In this document: one piece after another, positions 8,038-17,358 of the stretch | How the letters are laid out: every line of letters starts with the position of its first letter | Position numbering within the stretch: the first letter of the stretch is position 1 | Position numbers and translations under genes: made by a program | Notes under the pieces: generated by a model | Told to the model about the DNA's origin: nothing | The model's database searches: none | Seen by the model: only the letters and a program-made list of their open reading frames with translations | From: Lichenicoccus roseus | Lineage (GTDB): Bacteria > Pseudomonadota > Alphaproteobacteria > Acetobacterales > Acetobacteraceae | Direction: 5' to 3' | NCBI RefSeq assembly: GCF_005844085.1 | Contig: NZ_VCDI01000001.1 | Coordinates: forward strand, 124,001 to 188,000 | DNA length: 64,000 bases

Positions 8038-10494
8038 TCAATCCTCGAGGATGCGGTCGGGGCGCCGCGGCAACGGACGCGCCACCGGCACCACCTGCCC
8101 GCGCGCCGCCGAGCCACGTCCGGACAGCGACGGATTGGTCATGAAATACTCGTGCGCCGAGAACGGCTTGCCGCCTGGATCCAGCCGGCGCCAGACCGCG
8201 TCGGCGCCAAGCTTCCAGGATTGCAGGTTGTCCTTCAGGTCCATCACCATGATCTGGTCGAGGACCTGGGCGTGCACCGTCGCATTGCGGATCGGCACCA
8301 TGCTCTCGACACGCCAGTCCATGTTGCGCGCCATCCAGTCGGCGCTGGAAATATACACCAGAGCGTCGCGCGACGGCATGCGGTGGCCGTTGCTGAAGGC
8401 GAACACCCGGCTATGCTCCAGGAACCTTCCCACGATCGACTTCACCTGGATGGTCTCGGACAATCCCGGCACGCCGGGACGCAGGCAACAGATGCCGCGC
8501 ACCACGATCAGGATGCGAACTCCCGCCTGCGACGCCTGGTACAGCTTGTCGATCAGCTCGTCATCGACCAGCGAATTCATCTTGAGCCAGATCTGGGCGG
8601 GCTTGCCGGCACGCGCGAACGCGATCTCGGCATCGATCAGGCCGGTGAGCGTGCTGCGCGTGGTTAGCGGCGAGAAGGCCAGCACGTCCATCGCCGCCGG
8701 ACGCGCATAGCCGGTCATGTAGTTGAACAGCCGCGCGCTGTCGCGCACCAGGGCGGCATCGCAGGTGAAGAAACTCAGGTCGGTATAGATGCGCGCGGTG
8801 ATCGGATGATAGTTGCCGGTGCCGAAATGCGCGTAGCTGCGCACCCCGCCGCCCTCGCGACGCACCACCAGGCTGAGCTTGGCATGCGTCTTCAGCTCGG
8901 CGAAGCCGAACACCACCTGCACGCCGGCGGCCTCCAGGGTACGTGCCAGACGGATATTCGCCTCCTCGTCGAAGCGTGCGCGCAGCTCGACCATCGCGGT
9001 GACGGATTTGCCGGATTCCGCAGCCTCGATCAGCGCCTTCACGATCGGGCTGTCGCGCGAGGTGCGGTACAGCGTCTGCTTGATCGCCACCACCGCGGGA
9101 TCCAGGGCGGCCTGACGCAGGAACTGCACCACCACGTCGAAGCTCTCGAACGGGTGGTGGACGATGATGTCCTTGGTGCGTATGGCGGCGAAGCAGTCGC
9201 CGCCGAAATCGCGTATGCGCTCGGGGAAACGCGGCGCATACGGCGCGAACAGCAGGTCGGGACGGTCGTCCACGATCAGCTGCTTCACGTCCACCATGCC
9301 GATCAGCCCGGCATGCAGCTGCATCTCGTCGACCGGCACGTCGAGCTCGTCGGCGACCAGCGCCGACAGGTCGGGCGGCATGGCGGCCTCGACATCGAGA
9401 TGGATCACCACCCCACGCCGGCGCCGCTTCAGCGCGGTCTCGTAGGAGCGCACGAGATCCTCGGCCTCCTCCTCGAACTCCACGTCGGTGTCGCGGATGA
9501 CGCGGAACACGCCGTGGCCGCCGACGTGGAAGCCGGGAAACAGCCGGTCGAGGAACAGGCCGACCAGGTCCTCGAGCAGGATGAAGCGGGCCTGCTCATG
9601 GGTTGCCCCACCTTGTCCGGCAGCCGCCTGGCCGCCGGCAGGCAAGCGAATGAAGCGCTCGACCTGGGCCGGCAGCATCACCAGCCCGCTCATGACATGG
9701 CGCTCGTCGTCGTCGCGCAGCAGCCGCAGCGCCAGCACCTGGCCCATGTTGGGAATGAACGGGAACGGGTGCGCCGGGTCGATGGCGAGCGGCGTCAGCA
9801 CCGGGAACAGCCGGTCCATGAAGAAGCTCTCGAGCCAGCCGCTTTCCTCCTCGCCGAGAGCGGCGGGCTCGCAGACGACGATACCCTGCGCCTCGAGGGC
9901 GGCACGAAGCTCGCGCCAGATCCGCTGCTGCTCGTCGAGCAGCAGCCGTGCGCGCTCGGCCACCGCCTGCAACTGTTGCGCCGGGGTGCGTCCGTCGGGC
10001 GAGCGGGTGGTCAGGCCCTCGCGCACCTGGCCGACCAGTCCCGCCACGCGCACCGAGTAGAACTCGTCGAGATTGCCGGCCGAGATCGACAGGAACCGCA
10101 GCCGCTCGAGCAGCGGGTTGCGGTCGTTGTCGGCTTCCTCCACCACGCGCTGGTTGAAGTCGAGCCAGGAGAGCTCGCGATTGATGAAGCGGTCCGGGCT
10201 GTCCGGCACGATCGCCGGGACCGCGCCGTTCGTGGCTCCGGCCCGTATCGCGGATCCCGCGGCCGGCCGCCGGTGCTGCGCCGGGGCGCGGGCCGGCACG
10301 TTCGCGGACGCGGCAGCCACCACGAGGGCGCGTGGCCGCCGCGTGCGATTGGTCTCAGGCTTGGGTCGATCCGCTTGTTCCGGCACCAGCACGCTCGTCT
10401 TGTTGCAGCCAAACGGTAGGGCAGAACCCCAGCCGCGCAAAGCACGCGATAGGGCCTCGAGCCGGGACGCGGCGACTTGACCCGGAACCTTCAT
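8038..10494 (-). CDS. ppk1: polyphosphate kinase 1
   Basis: Reversible polymerisation of the ATP gamma-phosphate into inorganic polyphosphate. The conserved domain begins at about residue 102 with [17 protein letters not shown] and continues with [12 protein letters not shown]. The autophosphorylated histidine is H537 in THAKL and the second active-site histidine is H556 in [10 protein letters not shown]. The frame gives 818 residues, about 100 more than a typical PPK1. The extra N-terminus is Ala/Arg/Pro-rich and likely disordered, so either it is a lineage-specific extension or translation starts further in. At ATG 10494 the divergent ggt start would be only about 40 bp away. It leads the ppk-ppx-cdh operon. 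Confidence 0.95.
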   Translation of the reverse strand: MKVPGQVAASRLEALSRALRGWGSALPFGCNKTSVLVPEQADRPKPETNRTRRPRALVVAAASANVPARAPAQHRRPAAGSAIRAGATNGAVPAIVPDSPDRFINRELSWLDFNQRVVEEADNDRNPLLERLRFLSISAGNLDEFYSVRVAGLVGQVREGLTTRSPDGRTPAQQLQAVAERARLLLDEQQRIWRELRAALEAQGIVVCEPAALGEEESGWLESFFMDRLFPVLTPLAIDPAHPFPFIPNMGQVLALRLLRDDDERHVMSGLVMLPAQVERFIRLPAGGQAAAGQGGATHEQARFILLEDLVGLFLDRLFPGFHVGGHGVFRVIRDTDVEFEEEAEDLVRSYETALKRRRRGVVIHLDVEAAMPPDLSALVADELDVPVDEMQLHAGLIGMVDVKQLIVDDRPDLLFAPYAPRFPERIRDFGGDCFAAIRTKDIIVHHPFESFDVVVQFLRQAALDPAVVAIKQTLYRTSRDSPIVKALIEAAESGKSVTAMVELRARFDEEANIRLARTLEAAGVQVVFGFAELKTHAKLSLVVRREGGGVRSYAHFGTGNYHPITARIYTDLSFFTCDAALVRDSARLFNYMTGYARPAAMDVLAFSPLTTRSTLTGLIDAEIAFARAGKPAQIWLKMNSLVDDELIDKLYQASQAGVRILIVVRGICCLRPGVPGLSETIQVKSIVGRFLEHSRVFAFSNGHRMPSRDALVYISSADWMARNMDWRVESMVPIRNATVHAQVLDQIMVMDLKDNLQSWKLGADAVWRRLDPGGKPFSAHEYFMTNPSLSGRGSAARGQVVPVARPLPRRPDRILED

Positions 10495-10533
10495 CGACCC
10501 GACCGTCAGGAACCATCACCAGGACGACCGGCC

Positions 10534-12405
10534 TTGCGCAGACGCAGCTTCATCGCCTCCCTCCCCCTCGCGGCCTCCCCGCTCCTGCTGCCCGATCCTG
10601 CCGGCGCGGCTCCCGCAACCACCGATGGCCCCGGCCAGGGCAGCGCCCCGCACGGCCAGCCGGCAGCCGGGACGCTGCCCAAGTTCCAGCCTGAGGGCGC
10701 CGAACGCTTCGAGCGCCCGGACGTGCATGCGGGCGACCGGCCGTCCGGGGCCAGCTTCGCCTCGCGCTCGGCGGCGATGGGCCTGAACGGCGCCGCCGGC
10801 ACCGCGCACCCCATCGCCACCCAGGCGGCGATCGCCATGCTGCGGCGCGGCGGCTCGGCGGTGGATGCGGCGGTGGCGGCCAATGCCTGCCTCGGCTTCC
10901 TCGAGCCGACCAGCGCCGGCCTCGGTGGCGACTGCTACGCGATGATCTGGGACCCGAAGCTGCAGCGCGTGGTCTCCCTGGCCGGCTCCGGCGCCTCGCC
11001 GCGCGGCCTCAGCCTGGAGACCGTCCGGCAGCGGGCGAGGAACGGCGTCATCCCCAAGCTGGGGGCGATCAGCGTATCGGTGCCGGGCGCGCTCGATGCC
11101 TGGTGGACGATGCACCAGCGCTATGGCCGGCTGCCATGGCGCACGCTGTTCGAGCCGGCGATCGAGCTTTGCGAGCAGGGCGCGCCGGTGCCGCAGATCA
11201 TCGGCTACTACATCAAGCGCAACCTCAAGGCGTTCCTGCGTCCCGGCAGCGGCGTCGAGGAGACCGCGAATGCGATGCACACCTATGCGCCCGGCGGCCA
11301 CATGCCGGACGAGGGCGACGTGCGGCGCAACCCGGATCTTGCCCGCACCTACCGGATGATCGCCGGCGGCGGCCGCGACGCCTATTACGACGGCCCGATC
11401 GCCGCCACCATCGAGCGCTATTTCCGTCGCATCGGCGGCTGGATGACGCGCGACGACCTCAGGCGGCACCACTCGGAATGGCTCGACCCGCTGGTCACTT
11501 CCTATCGCGGCACCGAGATCTACGGCATGGCGGCCAACACGCAGGGCCTGGCCACCTTGCAGATGCTGAACATCCTGGAGAATTTCGACCTGCGCGATGC
11601 GGGGTTCCAGTCGCCACTTTCCATCCACCTGCAGGCGGAGGCCAAGCGGCTCGCCTACGAGGATCGCGCGCGCTACTACGCCGACCCGCATTTCGCGAAC
11701 ATCCCTGTCTCCTGGCTGATCTCGAAGGACTACGCGGCGCAGCGCGCGAAGCTGATCCAGCCGGGCCGCATCCTGACGCCGGTGCATCCCGGCGAGGCGC
11801 CGAGCCACGGCGACACCACCTATTTCAGCACCGCCAGCGCCGACGGCCTGATGGTGTCGATGATCCAGTCGAACTTTCGCGGCATGGGATCGGGGCTGGT
11901 GGCCGACGGGCTCGGCTTCATGTTCCAGGATCGCGGCGAACTGTTCTCGCTGCAGGACGGCCACCCCAACCTGTATGCGCCGGGCAAGCGGCCGTTCCAG
12001 ACCATCATTCCGGGTTTCGCCACCCGCGGCGGCCAGCCCTGGATGGCCTTCGGCGTCATGGGTGGCGACATGCAGCCGATGGGGCAGACGCAGATCGTGC
12101 TGAACCGCATCGATTACGGCCTCGACATCCAGGCCGCCGGCGATGCGCCCCGCTGGCATCACGAAGGTTCGTCGCAGAGCATGGGCGAGGACATCGCGGG
12201 GCTGCCACCGAACGGGCTGCTGCGCCTGGAGGCCGGGGTGCCCACCGCGACAAGGGCGGCGCTGGCCGCGATCGGCTGGACGATCGGCGCCTCGGACGGT
12301 GGCTTCGGCCGCTACGAGTGCATCGAGCACCGGATGGCCGGCCGCGACCGGGTCTATGCGGCGGCCTCCGAGATGCGCGCGGACGGGGTGGCGCTGGCCT
12401 ATTGA
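10534..12405 (+). CDS. ggt: gamma-glutamyltransferase, Tat-type signal
   Basis: An autoprocessing N-terminal-nucleophile hydrolase that transfers or hydrolyses gamma-glutamyl groups of glutathione and related peptides, here predicted periplasmic. With the TTG start at 10534 the protein is 623 residues and begins MRRRSFIASLPLAASPLLLP, a twin-arginine-like signal. An AGGA lies about 9 bp before the TTG. The large subunit has TSAGLGGDCYAM and the processing site falls before T428 in GDTTYFSTASADG, giving the small subunit with the substrate-loop region GMGSG. A TTG at 10477 would give a longer protein but destroys the signal layout. The stop overlaps the next gene (TTGA). Confidence 0.92.
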   Translation: MRRRSFIASLPLAASPLLLPDPAGAAPATTDGPGQGSAPHGQPAAGTLPKFQPEGAERFERPDVHAGDRPSGASFASRSAAMGLNGAAGTAHPIATQAAIAMLRRGGSAVDAAVAANACLGFLEPTSAGLGGDCYAMIWDPKLQRVVSLAGSGASPRGLSLETVRQRARNGVIPKLGAISVSVPGALDAWWTMHQRYGRLPWRTLFEPAIELCEQGAPVPQIIGYYIKRNLKAFLRPGSGVEETANAMHTYAPGGHMPDEGDVRRNPDLARTYRMIAGGGRDAYYDGPIAATIERYFRRIGGWMTRDDLRRHHSEWLDPLVTSYRGTEIYGMAANTQGLATLQMLNILENFDLRDAGFQSPLSIHLQAEAKRLAYEDRARYYADPHFANIPVSWLISKDYAAQRAKLIQPGRILTPVHPGEAPSHGDTTYFSTASADGLMVSMIQSNFRGMGSGLVADGLGFMFQDRGELFSLQDGHPNLYAPGKRPFQTIIPGFATRGGQPWMAFGVMGGDMQPMGQTQIVLNRIDYGLDIQAAGDAPRWHHEGSSQSMGEDIAGLPPNGLLRLEAGVPTATRAALAAIGWTIGASDGGFGRYECIEHRMAGRDRVYAAASEMRADGVALAY

Positions 12406-13604
12406 CCCGGCGCGGCACCCCGCTCGAAGTCCTGCTGGTCTTCCTCCGGCTCGGCCTCACCTCGTTCGGCGGCCCGGTCGCGCACCTGGGCTATTTCCGC
12501 TCCGAACTTGTCGAACGGCGAGGCTGGATCGGCGAGCCCGCCTATGCGGAGATCGTGGCGCTCTGCCAGTTCCTGCCCGGGCCTGCGTCGAGCCAGACCG
12601 GATTTGCGCTCGGGCTGCTGCGTGCCGGCCCGCTCGGCGCGCTTGCCGCCTGGGTCGGTTTCACCGTGCCCTCGGCGCTTTTCCTGCTGCTCTGCGCGGC
12701 GCCGAGCGTCCGGCTGGCCGGCACCGCCGCCGGCGCCGGCCTGTTGCACGGCCTGCGCCTCGCCGCGGTCTCGGTGGTGGCGCAGGCGGTCTGGAGCATG
12801 GCGCGCACCCTGTGCCCCGACCGGCCGCGCGCGGCGATCGCGCTGGCGGCGATGATCCTGGTCGCCATCGTCCCGGCTGGCGTCGGACAACTGGCGGCGA
12901 TCGCCCTGGGGGCCGCTTGCGGCATCCTCGCCGACCGGAGCAACGTCGTACTTGAGGATGCGACCGCTCTGCCGAGCCCGGTCTCGCCACCTGCGGCCGG
13001 CTTCTGCCTCGCGCTGTTCACGGCATTGCTGGTGCTGCCCGCGGCGCTGCCCGGCATCAGCGAGGCGCATCCGGCGCTGGCGCTGGCCGCCGCATTCTAT
13101 CGCGCCGGCGCCCTGGTGTTCGGCGGCGGCCATGTGGTGCTGCCGTTGCTCCACGACGCCGTCGTCGCGCCGGGTTGGGTGACGGAGGACCGCTTCCTCG
13201 CCGGCTACGGCCTGGCGCAGGCGGTGCCAGGCCCGCTGTTCAGCGTGGCGGCCTTCCTCGGCGCTGTCGCGCGACCTGGGCCGGGCGGCGCGGCCGGCGC
13301 TGCCATCGGCCTGGTCGCCATCTTCCTGCCGGGGCTGCTGCTGCTCGGAACGCTGCCGTTCTGGAGCTGGCTGCGCCAGCGCCGGGCCGCGCGCGCCGGA
13401 CTGCGTGGCGCCAACGCCGCCGTGGTCGGGCTGCTCGCGATGGCTCTGTACGACCCGCTCTGGACCGGCACCGTGTTGCGCCCTGCCGACTTCATCGCAG
13501 CGCTCACCGGTTTCCTGCTGCTGGTCCTGTGGCGCTTCCCGCCACTGGCGGTGGTGACGCTTGGCGCGGTGGCTGGCGTCACGCTCGGGGTATTGCGGCC
13601 TTGA
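12402..13604 (+). CDS. chrA: chromate transporter (CHR) family protein, two-domain
   Basis: A 400-residue integral membrane protein with two homologous CHR domains. The first begins at about residue 15 (FLRLGLTSFGGPVAHLGYF, then QFLPGPASSQTG). The second begins at about residue 230 (FYRAGALVFGGGHVVLPLL, then AQAVPGPLFSVA). The duplicated FGG and PGP motifs are the family signature. About ten to twelve membrane spans are visible. The family exports chromate, but many chromosomal members have no proven substrate. The TTG start overlaps the ggt TGA, so the two genes are probably translationally coupled, an unusual pairing. Confidence 0.9.
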   Translation: MTRRGTPLEVLLVFLRLGLTSFGGPVAHLGYFRSELVERRGWIGEPAYAEIVALCQFLPGPASSQTGFALGLLRAGPLGALAAWVGFTVPSALFLLLCAAPSVRLAGTAAGAGLLHGLRLAAVSVVAQAVWSMARTLCPDRPRAAIALAAMILVAIVPAGVGQLAAIALGAACGILADRSNVVLEDATALPSPVSPPAAGFCLALFTALLVLPAALPGISEAHPALALAAAFYRAGALVFGGGHVVLPLLHDAVVAPGWVTEDRFLAGYGLAQAVPGPLFSVAAFLGAVARPGPGGAAGAAIGLVAIFLPGLLLLGTLPFWSWLRQRRAARAGLRGANAAVVGLLAMALYDPLWTGTVLRPADFIAALTGFLLLVLWRFPPLAVVTLGAVAGVTLGVLRP

Positions 13605-13751
13605 AGCAGCACGGTAGAGGCAGGACGGGGAAGCTTGTACGCTGTCCGCTCCTCTTCGAAGACCATCCGGAGCGGTTTCGCACCGCCTCCGTCATGGCGA
13701 CTGGTAAAAAATCACGACGATCCGCGTGACGGCGCCGCCCGCTGATACGTC

Positions 13752-14120
13752 TCAGTGCCCGTCGCTCAGGGGCATTGACGTCTCGAACACGGGAGTGAAA
13801 CCGGCTCCCGCGCCTGCATGGGGAATGAGGCCGCCGGTGATCGTCTCGGCCTGAGCCTGCTTCAGATAGACATCGGCATGCGGCCTGATCGTGAACGGTA
13901 TCCTGGCCGCCAGGAAAGCCTGTTGCAGTCCACCGCTTCCGGTCAGGTCAGGCTTCCGATTGCCACAGGCGGTCATGGCGTCGGCGAGCGAGGCGTCCCG
14001 GTCATAATATTGGTGGTGCAGGCAGGGAACGTCACGGCTTGCCAAGCTGGCCACCAGAGGTGGTTCCGCGGAACAGCCGGCAACTGATACCAAGGCAAGG
14101 AAGGCAACGAGAACCCGCAT
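13752..14120 (-). CDS. small Cys-rich lipoprotein, paralogue of 56607
   Basis: A 122-residue predicted lipoprotein with signal peptide and lipobox VAGC (lipidated Cys at 16). The mature part has the signature C33-L-H-H-Q-Y-Y-D, a second cysteine C52, then DLTG at 58-61, followed by IPFTIRP. The same order (C-x-H-x-YYD, 20 residues, C, DLTG, VPYVTR) occurs in the lipoprotein at 56607, so the two form a small paralogous family in this genome. I do not recognise the family. The two cysteines could form a disulfide. It stands alone between chrA (convergent) and a GNAT gene. Confidence 0.75.
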   Translation of the reverse strand: MRVLVAFLALVSVAGCSAEPPLVASLASRDVPCLHHQYYDRDASLADAMTACGNRKPDLTGSGGLQQAFLAARIPFTIRPHADVYLKQAQAETITGGLIPHAGAGAGFTPVFETSMPLSDGH

Positions 14121-14447
14121 GTTGGTTCTCCAGCGGCATGTCGTTATGAATCCCGAGGGTCACTCGATCACTCAAGAAGGTCTACGCCTGTGAACGGGAC
14201 GCAACGTATCTTATCAACACCCGATGATTTGACGTCGAGATCGAGCTCGCCCCCCTAAACGGTTTCGATCTTTCCTGGCGAGTACCCGGATCCTCGAGAG
14301 TACTTCGCGCCTGATGCACCCGATGCGGTGGGCCGTGGTGCCCGGCGGTTGGCCAACATCGCGAAGGTTTCGATCCTGAAGCGGAAATGGCTGCATTCCC
14401 GCCGTGGACAGACGTTTCCGGCACTGCGGCGCCGGGTGCCCGGAGGA
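14121..14447. other. intergenic region, 327 bp
   Basis: Lies between two minus-strand genes, upstream of the small lipoprotein and downstream of the GNAT gene. The part nearest the lipoprotein (about 14130-14230) has lower GC than the surroundings and probably holds its promoter. Short frames cross the rest, but none has a recognisable product, and I see no clear inverted repeat or tRNA-like fold. Confidence 0.45.
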
Positions 14448-14990
14448 TCATGGTGGCGTCGATCGCATCCACCATCTGCGCGCCAGAAGGAACTCGTATT
14501 CGTCGCTGCGGCCGCCCTTGAAGTGATCGGCGCCGACGATCGTTCGCAAACGCTCGAAGCCCAGTTTCGCAAGCAGCGCGATGGATGCGGAATTCCGTGT
14601 GTCGACGAAGGCATGCACCTCATCGACCGCGACCGCGCGAAACAGCTCGTCCAATGTCGCCCGCAGTGCCGCGGTTGCGAAACCCTGCCGCCAGCAGGCC
14701 GGAAAGACATGATAGCCGATATCGCCGATCCGCCCGCCGATCGTCGCCTGCGTGTAGCCGACGAGAGCGCCGCTCGCGCGGCTTCTGACGACCCAGTTCA
14801 GCCAGGTCTCGCCATCGTCAGCCAAGCTGCCGGTCGCCAGGCGCCCATAGCGTGATCTCAGGGCCGCCACGCTCGCCGGCGGGTCGGAGGCCAGGAAGCG
14901 GTATCCCGCCGGGTCGGCCAGCCCCTCGAACATCTCGGCCGCATGGTCGCGGCGAAGATGTTCCAGGTCGATGCTTGGAAGTTCCGTCAT
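14448..14990 (-). CDS. GNAT-family N-acetyltransferase (RimJ/RimL type)
   Basis: A 180-residue acetyl-CoA-dependent acetyltransferase. It starts with the RimJ/RimL-like opening (TELPSIDLEHLRRDHAAEMFEGLADP). Strand beta4 and the acetyl-CoA loop are DIGYHVFPACWRQGFATAAL at about residues 90-109. The late motif FVDTRNSASIALLAKLGFERL at about 129-149 is the usual C-terminal signature of this group. The substrate cannot be read from sequence; members modify ribosomal protein N-termini, small amines or antibiotics. No operon partner is evident. Confidence 0.88.
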   Translation of the reverse strand: MTELPSIDLEHLRRDHAAEMFEGLADPAGYRFLASDPPASVAALRSRYGRLATGSLADDGETWLNWVVRSRASGALVGYTQATIGGRIGDIGYHVFPACWRQGFATAALRATLDELFRAVAVDEVHAFVDTRNSASIALLAKLGFERLRTIVGADHFKGGRSDEYEFLLARRWWMRSTPP

Positions 14991-15161
14991 CAGTCGACAA
15001 TAGATGGTGGCTCCGAGTGAGACTTCATCGCCAGGCTCGGCGATCGTTACGCGCTGCCGACCGCCGGCCAGTTCGCCTTCCTGCGGGATCCAGCCCCGTT
15101 ACAGGCCGCGCTGCCGACTACCTGGACTGCGGCCGACGCCGGGCCTTCGACCGACGGACGC

Positions 15162-16415
15162 TCAGAACAGCCCGGCGCCCTGCAAGCCGCCGAACACGCC
15201 GAGTGCCGTGGTCAGGCCAGCGACCACCACCACCAGCCAGAAATACGGCCCGCGCAGCCGGTGCGCGTCCGGCAGCGCGCGCACCGCGAGCGCGATCAGG
15301 AAGCCGAGCACCAGCGGCAGCAGCAGCGCATTCATCACCTGGACGCCGACATTGAGCGACACCAGGTTGGGCCAGAACGCCACCAGCACCGCGCCGGCGA
15401 CCACGCAGATCGCATACACGCCGTAGAACCAGCGCGCCTCCAGCGGCCGCAGCTCCAGAGACCGGCGATAGCCGGCCACCTCGCCCACGCCCCAGGCAAG
15501 CGCCAGCGAGGCGACGATCGCCGCCACCATGGCGGCTCCGAGCACGCCGAGGCTGAACACCAGCCGCCCGGCGGTGCCCCCCATGAACGGCGTCAGCGCC
15601 TGGCTCATCTCGCCGATGGTGTCGAGGCTGGCATTCGGCTGGTGCGGCGCGATGGTGGCGGCGCACGCGATCAGCACCGCCGCCATCACCAGCTGGGTGA
15701 TCACCGCGCCGATCGCGGTGTCCCAGCGCGCGGCGGCATAATGCTCCGGGCGCAGCTTTTTATCGGCCACTGCGGACTGCTGGTAGAAGATCATCCACGG
15801 CATGATCACCGCGCCGATATTGGCGGCCGCAAGATAGACGTAGCCCTTGCTGGCGAACGGGATGTCGACCGCGCCGTGCAGCATGGCGCCGACATGCGGA
15901 TGCGCCGCCCAGGCGACGTAGAAGAAGGCCAGCTCGAACAGCCCGATCGCGATCATCGCCCGCTCGACCCGCCGGTAGGATCCGGTGATCACCACCAGCA
16001 GCAGCGCCACCGCGGCCAGCGCCAGCGTGATGCCGCGTGGCACGCCGTACAGCTCGCCGATGCCGGCGACACCGGAGAACTCGGTCAGCAGCGCGCCGCC
16101 GGTGGCGACCGCCAGGCCGGCCGCCGACACGATCGCCCAGAACCGCCCGAACGTCTCGCGTATCAGCTCGCCATGGCCGCGGCCGGTGAAGATGCCGAGG
16201 CGCACGGTCAGCTCCTGCACCATGAACAGGATCGGCATCAGCACGAACTGCAGCAGCAGCAGCCGGTAGCCCCACTGCACGCCGCTCTGCCCGGCGGTGA
16301 TGACGCTGCCGACATCGGTGTCGGCCAGCATGACCACCAGGCCGGGACCGAACACCGCGGCGGCCCGGCCCAGTCGCGTTTGCCTGCTCCGGACGAGATC
16401 GGTCGAAGATGCCAC
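15162..16415 (-). CDS. NRAMP-family divalent metal transporter, atypical metal-site motif
   Basis: A 417-residue membrane protein with about eleven spans, in the NRAMP fold. The helix-1 motif, DPGN in classical members, is here A-DTDVGS followed by VITAGQSGVQWGY. The helix-6 motif, MPH in classical MntH, is IMPWMIFYQQSAVAD. The helix-1 aspartate and the helix-6 methionine are kept, but N and H are replaced, so metal selectivity may differ from Mn2+/Fe2+. GTG 16415 was chosen because GCAGGAA precedes it by about 8 bp and the frame before it is interrupted only by an unlikely TTG start. It follows hdaA on the same strand after 77 bp. Confidence 0.87.
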   Translation of the reverse strand: MASSTDLVRSRQTRLGRAAAVFGPGLVVMLADTDVGSVITAGQSGVQWGYRLLLLQFVLMPILFMVQELTVRLGIFTGRGHGELIRETFGRFWAIVSAAGLAVATGGALLTEFSGVAGIGELYGVPRGITLALAAVALLLVVITGSYRRVERAMIAIGLFELAFFYVAWAAHPHVGAMLHGAVDIPFASKGYVYLAAANIGAVIMPWMIFYQQSAVADKKLRPEHYAAARWDTAIGAVITQLVMAAVLIACAATIAPHQPNASLDTIGEMSQALTPFMGGTAGRLVFSLGVLGAAMVAAIVASLALAWGVGEVAGYRRSLELRPLEARWFYGVYAICVVAGAVLVAFWPNLVSLNVGVQVMNALLLPLVLGFLIALAVRALPDAHRLRGPYFWLVVVVAGLTTALGVFGGLQGAGLF

Positions 16416-16492
16416 GAGCGGATTTCCTGCATCCCGGGTATCGGGGCGCGGCAGGAGAGGGGCCGGCGGCGCCGGTGTCAACGGTTGCGGCG

Positions 16493-17251
16493 CTACAGCA
16501 GGGACGCCGCTTCCGGCGTGTCCTCCATGACCTCGCGTGGCCCGGCCAGCAGCTCCTCCAGCACCAGGGCCGCAAGCGTACGGGTGACGGCACCCCCCGA
16601 CGCAAGCGCCGCCTGGTCGAGCCGGCGCGCCGCCTCGCGCATCGCATCCGCCCGGCGCGGCAGCCGCAGCAGCAGCCAGTCCACCACCGGTTGCGCCACC
16701 GCGAGCTGCCGCTCGGCCAGCAGGCGCTGCAGCAGGATGCGCAGCAGACCCTCCTCGGGATGACGCAGGCCGACGGCCACCGTGGCCCGCAACCGGCTGG
16801 CGAGGTCGGGCAGCCGCATGTCCCAGCGCGACGGCGCCTCGCGGCCGGCCAGCAGGATCGGCAGCCGCTCCTCGCGGGCGGCGTTCAGCAGGTGCAGCAG
16901 GGCGCGCTCGTCGGTGGCGAGGTCGGCGTCGTCGAGGGCGATCCCGCCGGCATCCGGCAGCCGGGTCAGGCCGCGCAGCGCGGTGCCGGGCAGCAGCAGG
17001 GCGTCGTGGTCGTGTGCCCAGACCTGCAGCAGGTGCGTCTTGCCGCTGCCCGCCGCCCCCCACAGCGCCAGCCGGTGATCGGGCCAGTCCGCCTCGCGCC
17101 GACGCTCGAGCCAAGCCAGCGCGGCAGCATTCGAGGGGGCGGCGATGAAGTCGGCGCGGGCAAAGCGCGGCCGGTGCGCGAACGGCAGCGCCAGCTGGCG
17201 CAGCGACGCGGTTTCGGCGGTGTCGCCCGGATGATCGGCTGCAGCTGTCAC
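16493..17251 (-). CDS. hdaA: DnaA-related regulatory protein HdaA
   Basis: A 252-residue AAA+ protein related to the ATPase domain of DnaA without its DNA-binding domain. HdaA works with the beta clamp to promote hydrolysis of DnaA-ATP after initiation. An N-terminal clamp-binding type motif (RQLALPF, residues 15-21) precedes FARADFIAAPSNAAALAWL. Walker A is GAAGSGKTH, the Walker B region is GIALDDADLA, and sensor-like RLPDLASRLRA follows. GTG 17251 places the clamp-binding motif near the N-terminus as in relatives and leaves 107 bp to the divergent purM. In related genomes hdaA sits beside purMN and ppk, matching this neighbourhood. Confidence 0.9.
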   Translation of the reverse strand: MTAAADHPGDTAETASLRQLALPFAHRPRFARADFIAAPSNAAALAWLERRREADWPDHRLALWGAAGSGKTHLLQVWAHDHDALLLPGTALRGLTRLPDAGGIALDDADLATDERALLHLLNAAREERLPILLAGREAPSRWDMRLPDLASRLRATVAVGLRHPEEGLLRILLQRLLAERQLAVAQPVVDWLLLRLPRRADAMREAARRLDQAALASGGAVTRTLAALVLEELLAGPREVMEDTPEAASLL

Positions 17252-17358
17252 TGTTTTACGAAGCGCCCCGCCTGCCCTAAAGGAACCCGCACTGCATCTA
17301 CCTGAGGAACCACCGGCCAGCCATGGCGGCACTCCTCCCACCAAGGGCCGCGACACGC

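Noticed and set aside
14182-14475. Short minus-strand frame between the lipoprotein and GNAT genes
   Set aside because: No recognisable product, no ribosome binding site, and part of it overlaps the GNAT gene in another frame.
16416-17114. Extension of the NRAMP frame through hdaA
   Set aside because: The extra residues are an out-of-frame reading of hdaA; GTG 16415 with GCAGGAA is a better start.
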